Assembly: GCF_024346755.1 (NCBI RefSeq)
Contig: NZ_AP024861.1
Location: 1,984,001-2,048,000 of the forward strand
DNA: 64,000 nt
Direction of reading: 5' to 3'
Source of the DNA: Vibrio aerogenes
GTDB taxonomy: Bacteria; Pseudomonadota; Gammaproteobacteria; Enterobacterales; Vibrionaceae
Part shown: positions 44,456-53,253 of the stretch, piece after piece
Layout of the letters: every line of letters starts with the position of its first letter
How positions within the stretch are numbered: position 1 is the stretch's first letter
Position numbers and translations under genes: made by a program
The notes under the pieces: model-generated
What the model saw: only the letters and a program-made list of their open reading frames with translations
What the model was told of the DNA's origin: nothing
Databases searched by the model: none

Positions 44456-45172
44456 TTATCTTTTATCGCCGTTCCTGCTGGAAGCTGTTCTTTGCTTATC
44501 TAAATAAGCTTTCATAATTGCCGGTTTATTCTCAATGTATGTATCCAGTCCTGCTTTTCTGAGCTTACATGACGGACATTCTCCACATCCGTCCCCGACA
44601 ATACCGTTATAACAAGTCAGCGTATTATCTTTCACCAGAGATAAAGCGCCATAGTGATCAGCCATGGCCCATGTCTCTGCTTTATCCAGCCACATCAGTG
44701 GCGTAATCACCGTCAGATCCCGTTCCATCCCCTGAACCAATGCATGGTTCATCGCTTTCACAAAATCATTCCGGCAATCCGGATAGCCTGAAAAGTCAGT
44801 TTCGCAGACACCGGTAATGACGGCAGATGCACCAATCTGGTAGGCATAAATGCCCGCTAATGTCAGAAATAAAATATTACGGCCGGGAACAAATGAATTC
44901 GGTAAACCATTATCCTGCAACGCTGCTGAAACCGGGATATCCTCTCTGGTCAGAGAACTGATGGCCAGTTCATTCAATACCCCTGCATTAATTATTTTAT
45001 GTGCGGCAACGTTTAGTTTTTTCCCTAATGCCTGGGCGACTTCGATTTCCTTGCGATGCCTTTGTCCATAATCAAATGTGATTGCGTGTACTTCATCATA
45101 ATTTTGAAGTGCTTCAACAAGACATGTGGTTGAATCTTGTCCACCACTAAATACAACGACAGCTTTGGTCAT
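44456..45172 (-). CDS. queC: 7-cyano-7-deazaguanine synthase QueC
   Basis: 238 residues from ATG at 45172, with AGGA upstream. The PP-loop FSGGQDSTT binds ATP, and four cysteines (about CGECPSCK and [10 protein letters not shown]) hold zinc. It converts 7-carboxy-7-deazaguanine to preQ0 with ATP and ammonia in queuosine synthesis. It follows queE with an overlap, so the two are translated together. queD lies at 60.2 kb. Confidence 0.96.
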   Translation of the reverse strand: MTKAVVVFSGGQDSTTCLVEALQNYDEVHAITFDYGQRHRKEIEVAQALGKKLNVAAHKIINAGVLNELAISSLTREDIPVSAALQDNGLPNSFVPGRNILFLTLAGIYAYQIGASAVITGVCETDFSGYPDCRNDFVKAMNHALVQGMERDLTVITPLMWLDKAETWAMADHYGALSLVKDNTLTCYNGIVGDGCGECPSCKLRKAGLDTYIENKPAIMKAYLDKQRTASSRNGDKR

Positions 45173-45182
45173 GTCGATATCC

Positions 45183-45851
45183 TCATGCAATACTCAGATA
45201 CTTATGTGTCTGAATCGATAAGCGCCAGTTTCGTTCTGTGCAGATCTGGATACATAATTCAGTTGCACGTTGCTTTTGACTGATCGGTTGCAGAGCAATG
45301 ATTGTCTCTTTTGGTATCTGAGCCTGTTTTAATAGATTATCCAGTTGCTCAATATCTTTCTGAGTACCAACAGGATGTTTTATTTCATTCGCTCTCAGCA
45401 AAGCGCTGGTCAATACCGGTAACTTCCCCTTCATGCCAAGTTTAGGAGAAACCGTGACCCATGTGTTCTCTGATGTTTTTATTTCAGAAGTACCACTGGT
45501 CTCTATCTGGCACTGGCAACCAATCTGTTCAAATGCATAAGATAAAGCCGTCAGGTCATAGATACACGGTTCTCCACCCGTAATGACAATATGTTTTGCC
45601 GTATATCCCAGTTCATGATAACGCTTCAGGATTTCTTCAACAGTCATTTCACACCAGTGCGGACTGTCTTGAGTTTTGACGATAACATCCTGAAATTCCC
45701 GGCGGTCAGCTTCATCTACATCCCAGGTCTGCTTTGTATCACACCACGCACATCCTACAGGACACCCCTGCAGACGAATAAATACGGAAGGAACGCCGGT
45801 AAACAGACCTTCCCCCTGAATTGTCTGGAATATTTCATTAATTTTATACAA
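45183..45851 (-). CDS. queE: 7-carboxy-7-deazaguanine synthase QueE
   Basis: 222 residues from TTG at 45851 (MYKINEI), preferred over the longer frame from 45899 because family members start here and GGGTG lies 6 bases upstream; the longer frame adds a Cys-rich tail of doubtful reality. Radical SAM motif CPVGCAWC holds Cys30, Cys34, Cys37. ITGGEPC is the conserved SAM-contact segment. QueE rearranges 6-carboxytetrahydropterin to 7-carboxy-7-deazaguanine. Overlaps queC downstream. Confidence 0.94.
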   Translation of the reverse strand: MYKINEIFQTIQGEGLFTGVPSVFIRLQGCPVGCAWCDTKQTWDVDEADRREFQDVIVKTQDSPHWCEMTVEEILKRYHELGYTAKHIVITGGEPCIYDLTALSYAFEQIGCQCQIETSGTSEIKTSENTWVTVSPKLGMKGKLPVLTSALLRANEIKHPVGTQKDIEQLDNLLKQAQIPKETIIALQPISQKQRATELCIQICTERNWRLSIQTHKYLSIA

Positions 45852-46095
45852 GCTGGTCACCCGATTGATACAGGAGAGAGAACACTGGTCGCAGACCATA
45901 ATAGATGCGCCAGCTCAGGTCAAATGAAACCCGCTTTTTCATTTATCTGTCATGAAGCTCTGGCCCAATGGTACCAGAGTGTGTTTATGTTTATTAGGGT
46001 TACTTCAGGATCCATGATTGACATAGGTTGAGGTAGCTTAGGTATATATGTGATGATATTCTCAAAACAACCTAACAGAACATTGGTAACTTCTC

Positions 46096-46902
46096 ATGTA
46101 TAAACTCATAGGATTAGATCTGGACGGCACATTATTGAACAGCCGCAAGGAAATATCACCCGAAACAATCGCTGTATTGAATGAAGCAAAGTCCCGTGGG
46201 ATTAAAATTGTACTGGCTTCAGGCAGACCGCCTGAAGGAATGTACCCTTATCTGAAACAGCTCGGGCTCTGTACTGAGAATGATTATGTTGTTTGCTATA
46301 ACGGTTCGGTTGTCAAAAATGTTGCCAGCGGAAAGATCATCCATCAGCAGGTTGTCAGTGCATCGGACGTCAAACAAATCGCAACGCTGGCTGAAAAATT
46401 AAATGTCAACACTCACGCATTCAGCCAGACACTGGGACTCATTACCCCAAAAGCAACAACCTATACACAATTAGAGGCAACCATTAACGGTATTGATATT
46501 CACGAAACCGACTTTTCGCTACTGGAAGACGATCATCCGATGATCAAAGCAATGATGGTCGATGAGCCGGAAAACTTAGCCAAGGCAATCGCAGGTTTAC
46601 CTGAAACGCTGTATCAACAGTTTACCATTGTACAAAGCGCACCACATTTTCTTGAATTCCTGAATCCACTCAGTAATAAAGGGCTGGGAATAGAAATGGT
46701 TGCCCGTCATTTCAACATACAACCGGCACAGATTATTTGCTTTGGTGATGCAGAAAATGATCACCACATGATTGAATTTGCCGGGATGGGCGTCGCTATG
46801 GGAAATGCCATGCCACAAACCAAGGCAATTGCGGATTATATTACCACAACGAATGATGATCATGGTGTTGCTAAAGGAATTGAAAAATTAGTGCTGAGTT
46901 AA
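46096..46902 (+). CDS. yidA: HAD-superfamily sugar phosphatase, Cof/YidA type
   Basis: 268 residues. HAD motif 1 is LDLDGTLL (Asp8 nucleophile, Asp10), motif 2 is VLASGRPP, and motif 3/4 lie in NKGLGIEMV and CFGDAENDHHMI. The C2B cap fits the Cof family. YidA dephosphorylates sugar phosphates. The gene's stop TAA (46900-46902) lies inside the left end of a palindromic repeat that probably also acts as terminator. Confidence 0.9.
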   Translation: MYKLIGLDLDGTLLNSRKEISPETIAVLNEAKSRGIKIVLASGRPPEGMYPYLKQLGLCTENDYVVCYNGSVVKNVASGKIIHQQVVSASDVKQIATLAEKLNVNTHAFSQTLGLITPKATTYTQLEATINGIDIHETDFSLLEDDHPMIKAMMVDEPENLAKAIAGLPETLYQQFTIVQSAPHFLEFLNPLSNKGLGIEMVARHFNIQPAQIICFGDAENDHHMIEFAGMGVAMGNAMPQTKAIADYITTTNDDHGVAKGIEKLVLS

Positions 46903-46962
46903 ATACCTGTTCCTAATTCTAATTGCAGGCCACTCAGGCAGATATTCAGGAACAGGTATTTA
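46900..46962. repeat. Dispersed palindromic repeat family A, short form
   Basis: TAAATACCTGTTCC (46900-46913) is perfectly inverted at GGAACAGGTATTTA (46949-46962). The interior contains GCCACTCAGGCAGATAT, matching the family core. The left end overlaps the yidA stop codon. Confidence 0.85.
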
Positions 46963-47025
46963 ACAATAAATGACCTTAAATTACCTGAATATTCAGACTT
47001 GCCGAATAAATATTTCCGAATAACT

Positions 47026-47056
47026 AAATAAAGAGGTAAATATTACCTCTTTATTT
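47026..47056. terminator. Terminator of the expansin gene
   Basis: AAATAAAGAGGTAA and TTACCTCTTTATTT (47026-47056) form a 14-bp perfect stem with a 3-base loop; it lies 43 bases past the expansin stop and has T-rich flanks. Confidence 0.85.
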
Positions 47057-47098
47057 ATATTAAATCACCAAAATGATATCAGGTTATTTCTCTGTTAA

Positions 47099-47782
47099 TT
47101 ATTGCTCAGGAAATTGAGTGCCTGTGTCTATTTCAGTGGTTACCTTAAATGGAATATTACTTACCTCAACAACTTGTCCTAAAAAGTCTGTAATCCGGAA
47201 GTCATACGGTCCGACACCAAAGCCTCTTTCCGCAACAAAATAATTATATGGTTTCCTTGGTAAATTAATATATTGATTATCACCACTGCGACGATATTCA
47301 ATTTTTCTGATCGGATACATATGATCACGAGCCTGAACAGCAGTCCACCACTGACTTGAACCTTCTTTGAAATATAACTTCATATTTCCGGCCTGATTGT
47401 TAGCGATATAGTGCCACTTCACAGGAATACGCCCTTCAGGAATACTATCAATTTTCGCAAATGCTTTTTGATCAAGGTCCAAATCACCTTTTTTACATTC
47501 AGGACATTGATCATCCACTCGAACAATCACAGAAGCACCAGTATTCAGGCTGGTCGCTTCAATCAAAGCCCCACAGGCAGCAGAGCCATCATAATCGACA
47601 GCATTCATCGCAACAGTCAGCAATGAGTCATCTTTCGGGAAGCTGCAATTCCCACCGCCACCATAACCATAAAAGGTCCCCTCACCGTAGTGTTCAGAAT
47701 TATCAGCAAACGCAGTTTGACTCAGCAAAACTGCTGGAACTATAAATAAAGCCGGAATTAATTTTCTTGATTTAATTTTCAT
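47099..47782 (-). CDS. Secreted bacterial expansin (EXLX-like)
   Basis: 227 residues: signal peptide (1-26, ending QTAFA), a double-psi beta-barrel domain (about 30-130) and a CBM63-like second domain (about 132-227). The first domain has GEGTFYG, AMNAVDYDG and VRVDDQCPEC with the candidate essential Asp at 90-91. The second has the surface aromatics WW in EGSSQWWTAVQARDHMYPI (145-146). These match the Bacillus expansin EXLX1/YoaJ layout. It would loosen plant or algal wall polysaccharides without hydrolysis. The gene is surrounded by an AT-rich region, consistent with transfer. Two extra Cys pairs suggest disulfides. Confidence 0.92.
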   Translation of the reverse strand: MKIKSRKLIPALFIVPAVLLSQTAFADNSEHYGEGTFYGYGGGGNCSFPKDDSLLTVAMNAVDYDGSAACGALIEATSLNTGASVIVRVDDQCPECKKGDLDLDQKAFAKIDSIPEGRIPVKWHYIANNQAGNMKLYFKEGSSQWWTAVQARDHMYPIRKIEYRRSGDNQYINLPRKPYNYFVAERGFGVGPYDFRITDFLGQVVEVSNIPFKVTTEIDTGTQFPEQ

Positions 47783-48248
47783 ACAACTGACTCCTGTATA
47801 AATATAATATATTCATTGGAATAAACATGAAATTTAATTACAAATAATTAAGTAAATTTCATAAATGACTTATATCATATTTATTTCAATAACTAACACC
47901 CATAATTATAAGCATTTTTCTTTATAAAAAAATAACCCACAAATACTAGCTGTAATTAATTTCAGATTGAGAATTTTATGACTCACGATCAGAGCAATCA
48001 TCAGTCAAAATCAATATATACAATTTCAATCTGAATAAAAAGAAAAATTACTGTTATATTTTTCATAATGAGATCAGAGGTTATTTATATTTATAAATTT
48101 TTATAGAAAAAACACAGAAAACTGACTTTAGATTTATAAAAAACTTATTATACCCAAGCTACCTGAAGATGCATGACTCAGTGTATCATCAACAGGTCCG
48201 GTTCCGGGAAAAGGAATGAAGGCATGTGCCCACCTTTCGAAGTCATTG
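47783..48248. other. AT-rich intergenic island upstream of the expansin gene
   Basis: This stretch of 466 bases is very A+T rich and carries no gene. It ends in a family B repeat (48149-48183). The composition differs from most of the window and could be a silencing-protein target or the trace of an insertion. Confidence 0.6.
48149..48183. repeat. TATACCCAA repeat, family B
   Basis: TATACCCAAGCTACCTGAAG, then ATGCATGACTCAGTG, resembles the left half of the palindrome at 32633-32680. No inverted partner is seen downstream. Confidence 0.6.
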
Positions 48249-48725
48249 CTATTTCACCGCTTTTCTCAGCCAATGAATGTGATGATCAAACCCAAGCTGT
48301 TGATACAGCTTTTGCGCAGCCTGATTAAACGCCCAGACTTCGACAAATATCTGTTCAATACCGTAATCTTCAAATTCACGCATCAAACGGTCTAACAGCT
48401 GTCGCCCGATACCTTGGGAGCGGAATTTTGGTGAAACAAATAGTTCGTCAATACTTCCCATCAGGACAGGTTTACTGACCATCGAGACTAATTCCGAAAA
48501 ATGGCCGGTAATAAAGCCAACGACAACATCATCATGACTGGCAATAAAAACTAATGCCTCTGGTGAATTCAGATAATCATTAATCTGCTTTTCCTTCATA
48601 ACCTCCCCGGCAGTTTTAAAGTGCTCCGGGCAGGCAACATGATGTTCATCATGAAGGTCATACATTAATTTTTCCAGATGAACAAGGTCTTCAGTGCAAC
48701 CAAAGCGAATGAATGTCGTAGGCAT
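48249..48725 (-). CDS. GNAT family N-acetyltransferase
   Basis: 158 residues. The acetyl-CoA loop is RSQGIGRQLLDRL (about residues 103-115), preceded by IDELFVSPKF and followed by FNQAAQKLYQQLGF, both typical GNAT elements. The branch resembles predicted amino-group or aminoglycoside-like acetyltransferases, but no substrate is indicated. Single gene. Confidence 0.88.
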   Translation of the reverse strand: MPTTFIRFGCTEDLVHLEKLMYDLHDEHHVACPEHFKTAGEVMKEKQINDYLNSPEALVFIASHDDVVVGFITGHFSELVSMVSKPVLMGSIDELFVSPKFRSQGIGRQLLDRLMREFEDYGIEQIFVEVWAFNQAAQKLYQQLGFDHHIHWLRKAVK

Positions 48726-48770
48726 GATGATTCAGTATGGTACAGAGGTAGGTGTATTGTATGTCAGACC

Positions 48771-48801
48771 AAAAAAAAATCTATCTCAGATAAGATAGAT
48801 T
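48771..48801 (-). terminator. Terminator of the HD-domain gene
   Basis: AATCTATCT (48778-48786) pairs with AGATAGATT (48793-48801) and on the minus strand is followed by nine T. A second hairpin lies just upstream at about 48814-48856. Confidence 0.75.
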
Positions 48802-48909
48802 CTGGTTTAAATCTCACTTTCTGTGACAACCCACAGAGAAAGTCACAAATAAACGGTACACCCCCGATATTCAGGGCGTGACCAAGGTGTGGCAAATCAA
48901 TCTAAAAAG

Positions 48910-49500
48910 TTAAAGCTTGAGCCAGTTATTATTTGCTGCCTGATCAATAATTTCCAAAGCATAATCCCATAAACATGTTGAGCCCTGCTCTATTCTTTGA
49001 TTCATCGATAATACCTGATGTTTATGAACACCATGCTCTTTCCAGCTTTGCCCTTCATTGCAATAATTCAGCATAACCGGAATTAAGCGATCCAACGCTT
49101 TTGCAAAGCGGGCTTCAGGTGTAGCAGCTTCTTCAAACTCTTTCCACAAGGCTAAATATTTCTGTCCCTGGTCATCAGGTAAGATGCCAAACAGACGTTC
49201 AGCCGCTTTTAATTCTGCTTCTTCCTGATTTCTGGCCGACTCGACGTCGTAAATGAATGTATCACCCGCATCAATCTCAACAATATCATGGAACAACAGC
49301 ATTTGAACCACTTTACTGATATCAACAGGCTCGTTCGCATATTCTTCCAGTAAAATGGCCATAATGGCGACATGCCAGCTATGTTCAGCCGTATTTTCTA
49401 AACGCCCTTCAGCACTTTTTACCCTTGTCCGTCTTAATATACTTTTCAGCCGATCTAACTCAACCACCAGCTCAAGCTGCTTTTTCAGACGTTCAATCAC
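48910..49500 (-). CDS. HD-domain phosphohydrolase, YfbR/HDDC2-like
   Basis: 196 residues from GTG at 49500, which has GGGGGA 7 bases upstream; the longer frame upstream lacks an RBS. The HD signature is H40 (TAEHSWH), H71-D72 (LLFHDIVEIDAGD) and a later Asp (FAKALDRLIPV). Family members are 5'-nucleotidases acting on deoxynucleoside monophosphates. The large upstream gap (to 49968) carries only a repeat. It has no close partner. Confidence 0.85.
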   Translation of the reverse strand: MIERLKKQLELVVELDRLKSILRRTRVKSAEGRLENTAEHSWHVAIMAILLEEYANEPVDISKVVQMLLFHDIVEIDAGDTFIYDVESARNQEEAELKAAERLFGILPDDQGQKYLALWKEFEEAATPEARFAKALDRLIPVMLNYCNEGQSWKEHGVHKHQVLSMNQRIEQGSTCLWDYALEIIDQAANNNWLKL

Positions 49501-49809
49501 CAATATTTCCCCCATCAGATGATTCAAATAAATAACAGAAATAAAATAAGCCGATACCGGATTGAATGAACTCTTTTGGGTCTTATCTTCACCCGGCAGT
49601 CCGGTAACTCCAGCTGTAAAATGACTACACCTGTAAAATACCCACCCGCGACAAAAAACCAAATCCGACAAATAACAACACTACCAATAAAAGAGGATAC
49701 AGCACAATATACTCTGGTGAAAAAAACCGGCTCATATTGAAAGCATTTGTTTCTCCGGAACCGGATTTGCAGGCGACTACAGATTAGGCTGTGAAAGATA
49801 AACACGCAC

Positions 49810-49971
49810 TAAATATCTGTTCCTAAATATGCGCCTCTTTTGGTCACGAGGCAGATATCGATAAGCAGACCTTCCGCGCCAGGGAAGGCGCGGCAGAGCC
49901 CCAAGGATGGGTTTATGCGTGTCTGTGTTCGATATCTGCCTGAGTGACCTACAATTAGGAACTGGTATTTA
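49810..49971. repeat. Dispersed palindromic repeat family A, complete long form (162 bp)
   Basis: Ends TAAATATCTGTTCCTAA (49810-49826) and TTAGGAACTGGTATTTA (49955-49971) are inverted. Inside, GGTCAC (49842-49847) plus AGGCAGATATCGA (49849-49861) pair with TCGATATCTGCCT (49929-49941) plus GTGACC (49944-49949), and CCTTCC with GGAAGG. The right end overlaps the rimJ stop codon. The whole can fold as one long hairpin. Confidence 0.85.
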
Positions 49972-50535
49972 GCTACCCGCTTCCCAATCCTGATTGATTA
50001 ATGATGTAATATGATGGTCCTGCCACTTGCCGTTGATTAACAAATAATCTTTCGCAGTGCCTTCATACTCAAAACCAACCCGCTTGAGTACCGCTTCACT
50101 ACGATGGTTAAAAGGCATATAAGTTGCGCTGATACGATGGAGTTTTTGTACCTGAAACATATAGCGACAAGCCATCTTTAACGCTCTGGTCATCACCCCT
50201 TTCCCCTGCGCATCTTCCGCGAGAGAATAACCGACAAAGCAACCATACAAAGGAAAACGGGTCATTTGACTGAAAGAAATCGTACCCAGCATCTGATTTG
50301 AAGGCATATCCAGAATTAAAATATAGTAACCCAGACCTAATTGCCGCAGCTCTTCGAGCTTCATGAGTTTCTGTGTCCACCCTTTGTGTTCAAAAAAGCC
50401 GGGTTCCCGTTGTGGCTCCCACGGGCGGAGAAACTCCTTATTATGACAAAAATATTTTGTAATCATCCGGGCATCATCAACTCGGGCTGTCCGGATCACA
50501 ATATCATCATCAACATCATAAATATGATTTTGCAT
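49969..50535 (-). CDS. rimJ: Ribosomal protein alanine N-acetyltransferase, RimJ-type
   Basis: 188 residues, GNAT superfamily of the RimI/RimJ/RimL type. The acetyl-CoA loop is EDAQGKGVMTRALK, and MFQVQKLHRISATYMPFNHRS is the conserved strand-helix with the usual N-R-S. RimJ acetylates the N-terminal alanine of ribosomal protein S5. The stop TAA (49969-49971) belongs to the terminal arm of a repeat. It lies 15 bases downstream of tyrR, in the same direction, so they may be co-transcribed. Confidence 0.88.
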   Translation of the reverse strand: MQNHIYDVDDDIVIRTARVDDARMITKYFCHNKEFLRPWEPQREPGFFEHKGWTQKLMKLEELRQLGLGYYILILDMPSNQMLGTISFSQMTRFPLYGCFVGYSLAEDAQGKGVMTRALKMACRYMFQVQKLHRISATYMPFNHRSEAVLKRVGFEYEGTAKDYLLINGKWQDHHITSLINQDWEAGS

Positions 50536-50550
50536 GTCAGATTACTCACC

Positions 50551-52098
50551 TCAATTTTTACGAATTTGATAATCTCTCAGCTTGTTGGCTATTGAGGTAT
50601 GAGAAACACTCAATCGTTTCGCCAGTTTTCTGCTGGACGGGAAGGACTGGAATAACTTTGCCAGCACTTTCGCTTCATAATCACTCATGATTTCATCAAG
50701 TGAACCTTCCAGATTGAGCTGACTCACGCCATCCGGAATTTTTTCAGCTTTTGGCAGATGAAAGTGCTCTATAGACAGGACACCATCCTGAATCTCCGTG
50801 AGTGCCCTGAGCACAACATTTTCCAGCTGGCGCATATTTCCCGGCCATGGGCAATGAGAAAGTTTGTCCACAATATCATCATCAAACTGAGGTTTTTTCA
50901 TCCCCATCTGTCGGGCATGCTTGGTTGCAAACAATTCAAGCAGTGGTTGTATATCTGCAGGACGTTCTCTCAATGGCGGAATTCCAATGGTCAGCACATT
51001 GAGCCGGTAAAACAAATCTTCCCTGAACTGACCCGACTCAGCCAATCCAGCAAGGTTATGCCGGGTTGAGGCAATGATCCTGACATCAACATGTTGCTCA
51101 TGTTCTTCCCCAACCCGTCTGAAAGTACCATCCTGAAGAAAGCGCAATAATTTAATCTGAAGATGAGGACTCATCTCCCCGATTTCATCCAGAAAAATAG
51201 TGCCGCCATCCGCCAGCTCAAAAATACCTTTATGTCCGGACTGATGATTGAATGTTCCCGGTGCATGCCCGAATAGCTCCGTCTCGGCGACATCATCCGG
51301 CATTGAGGCACAACTGAGAACGAGAAAAGGAAAAGCAGCTCGTTCAGAGCGATTATGACAAGCTCTGGCAAGCATTTCTTTCCCCGTTCCGGTTTCCCCC
51401 TCAATTAACAGGGGCTGCTCGAGCAGAGATAGCTTTTTAGCTTGATTAATCAGTTGCTTATGACGGTTTGAAACACCCACAAAGTGTTCAAAGCCTAAAT
51501 CATGGCTGAGTGGTAACTGCAGAGGCATGCCCGACGAGGCATGATCTTTCACCCGCAGAATAATCATGGTACTTGCCAGTACAGATTCGCTGAGATCATT
51601 GCGGATATGAACCGGCATCATTTCAAAGATATAGTCGAGCCCGTTGAGTACAATCTCTTCACGATAACGGGCTTTGTTACCTTCAAGCCAGCGGGCAAAA
51701 TTAAATGATGGTATTAATCCTGTTATCGGAAGACCGATAACATCCTGCTTTTGTTTACCAAATAAGGAGAGAGCCGCATAATTAGCCATATCAATCGTCC
51801 CTTTCATATCAATGGAAAGAACGGCATCAGGTAAATTATTCAGCAGTGAAATCAATTCTGTATTATGCCTTTCTATTGGCATGAACTGGACTTTACGAAC
51901 ATCTTTGACACCGGAGATCATCCGGATTTGAGCCATAAGCTCACTAAATGTTTCAAAATCAATATCCGGACAGTTCAGATAAATGATACCCGAAACATCG
52001 ATTTCAATACCTCTTAAATCAATGTTTCTTGAGGCGAGAATATCCAGTAATTCCCGGGTTAAACCGAGTCTGTCTTCACAAAAAACTTCGAGACGCAC
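50551..52098 (-). CDS. tyrR: Transcriptional regulator TyrR
   Basis: 515 residues. An N-terminal ACT-like domain (1-70), a PAS domain (about 78-190), a sigma54-type AAA+ domain (about 206-430) with GETGTGKE and a GAFTGA-like loop altered to GTFNHQ (HAPGTFNHQSG), and a C-terminal HTH (SVSHTSIANKLRD). Loss of GAFTGA fits TyrR, which works with sigma70. It controls aromatic amino acid genes in response to tyrosine, phenylalanine and tryptophan. It follows ycjF after 111 bases, the conserved order of this group. Confidence 0.95.
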   Translation of the reverse strand: MRLEVFCEDRLGLTRELLDILASRNIDLRGIEIDVSGIIYLNCPDIDFETFSELMAQIRMISGVKDVRKVQFMPIERHNTELISLLNNLPDAVLSIDMKGTIDMANYAALSLFGKQKQDVIGLPITGLIPSFNFARWLEGNKARYREEIVLNGLDYIFEMMPVHIRNDLSESVLASTMIILRVKDHASSGMPLQLPLSHDLGFEHFVGVSNRHKQLINQAKKLSLLEQPLLIEGETGTGKEMLARACHNRSERAAFPFLVLSCASMPDDVAETELFGHAPGTFNHQSGHKGIFELADGGTIFLDEIGEMSPHLQIKLLRFLQDGTFRRVGEEHEQHVDVRIIASTRHNLAGLAESGQFREDLFYRLNVLTIGIPPLRERPADIQPLLELFATKHARQMGMKKPQFDDDIVDKLSHCPWPGNMRQLENVVLRALTEIQDGVLSIEHFHLPKAEKIPDGVSQLNLEGSLDEIMSDYEAKVLAKLFQSFPSSRKLAKRLSVSHTSIANKLRDYQIRKN

Positions 52099-52209
52099 AG
52101 ATGTGAACCTAAAAAGTGTCAGGAAAAGTTGACAGTAGTTTCTATCAAGGCCACATCTCCGTCAAGAGAACTCTCAAGAAAACATCACTGTCCTTCCATA
52201 ATGCTCAAA

Positions 52210-53253
52210 TTACTCTGACGACTTTGTAATCAGACCTTTCACTCTTGACATAATGGCCTGACGAATCGCTGTTAATCTGACCTTTCTTTCAGGAACCCAT
52301 GGCAAAGGGCGAAGCAGGGTCATTGCCTGCAAGCCAAGACGAGCCGTCAAAATACCAATACCCATTCCCTGCCCGGCACGTGCAGACAGCTTTGCAGCCA
52401 CGCCCGCTGATAACAAATCCGTACTGACATCCAATACCATTTCACTGGCTCCGGCCGCAGCCATATTCACAAACATTGTTCTCATTAACCGTATGCGTGA
52501 CCAGTAGCCAAGCTTCACACCATACAATTGAGAAAGCTGGTTCAGCATCGTGAGGTTTCGCCACGCAACCAGCAACATGTCAGCAATAGCCAGCGGACTG
52601 GCTGCGACAAGAACCGCAGATTCAGAAGCCGAACGTGATATCAGCCGGATCGCTTTTTCATCCACGGATTTAAGAATATACAAATCATATAAATCAAAGA
52701 CTTCAATATCATTAAATGCATGATTCAGCTGACTGCGCCATTTCACCACATCCGGGTGATTTTCAGCTATCCCGGCGTTTTTGATCAACTGTTCACAAAA
52801 CGGTTTTGCCTGCCCGACACTGTTTGCCTGAATCAATGCTTCAGCCTTAGTCTGATGGGAAAAGTGCTGCCGCAGACGACGTAATGTCCGCCACTCTGCA
52901 ATTAATTTACCGGCCCCGGCCCCGGCAAGTACACCTAAAAAGCCATACCAGCCAATAGACAACCAGTCTCCGGCCTGATAAGCATCGATACCAGCATCAA
53001 CCGCCTGCCATCCTGCTAAACCAACAAATGCAGTCAGTATTGAGGGGAGAAACCGCCGCTTTCTGGCTGACGGGCGGATTAAATGCTCAATACCCGGCTC
53101 AGCAGGATGTACTGCCTTCTCAGTATCCGGATGCGGTGCCGGAACAAATTTATCCGAAGGACTAAATTGCTGAGTGGCTGTCAACTCTTCAGAATCAGGT
53201 TCTGTCTGGTCAAGTGTCTGCCTGAATACATGTTTTGATTTATACTGACTCAT
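52210..53253 (-). CDS. ycjF: UPF0283/YcjF-type membrane protein
   Basis: 347 residues. A variable acidic N-terminus (1-60) is followed by a pair of membrane helices (about residues 68-115, LTAFVGLAGW and YGFLGVLAGAGAGKL) and a conserved C-terminal domain with SASESAVLVAASPLAIADM. The function is unknown; ycjX-ycjF belong to the phage-shock regulon in E. coli. The ATG overlaps the ycjX stop by 4 bases. Confidence 0.9.
   Translation of the reverse strand: MSQYKSKHVFRQTLDQTEPDSEELTATQQFSPSDKFVPAPHPDTEKAVHPAEPGIEHLIRPSARKRRFLPSILTAFVGLAGWQAVDAGIDAYQAGDWLSIGWYGFLGVLAGAGAGKLIAEWRTLRRLRQHFSHQTKAEALIQANSVGQAKPFCEQLIKNAGIAENHPDVVKWRSQLNHAFNDIEVFDLYDLYILKSVDEKAIRLISRSASESAVLVAASPLAIADMLLVAWRNLTMLNQLSQLYGVKLGYWSRIRLMRTMFVNMAAAGASEMVLDVSTDLLSAGVAAKLSARAGQGMGIGILTARLGLQAMTLLRPLPWVPERKVRLTAIRQAIMSRVKGLITKSSE

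Noticed and set aside
49524..49805. Hydrophobic minus-strand frame upstream of the HD gene
   Set aside because: No RBS, low-complexity composition, and the region contains no conserved feature; it also conflicts with the likely HD gene start.
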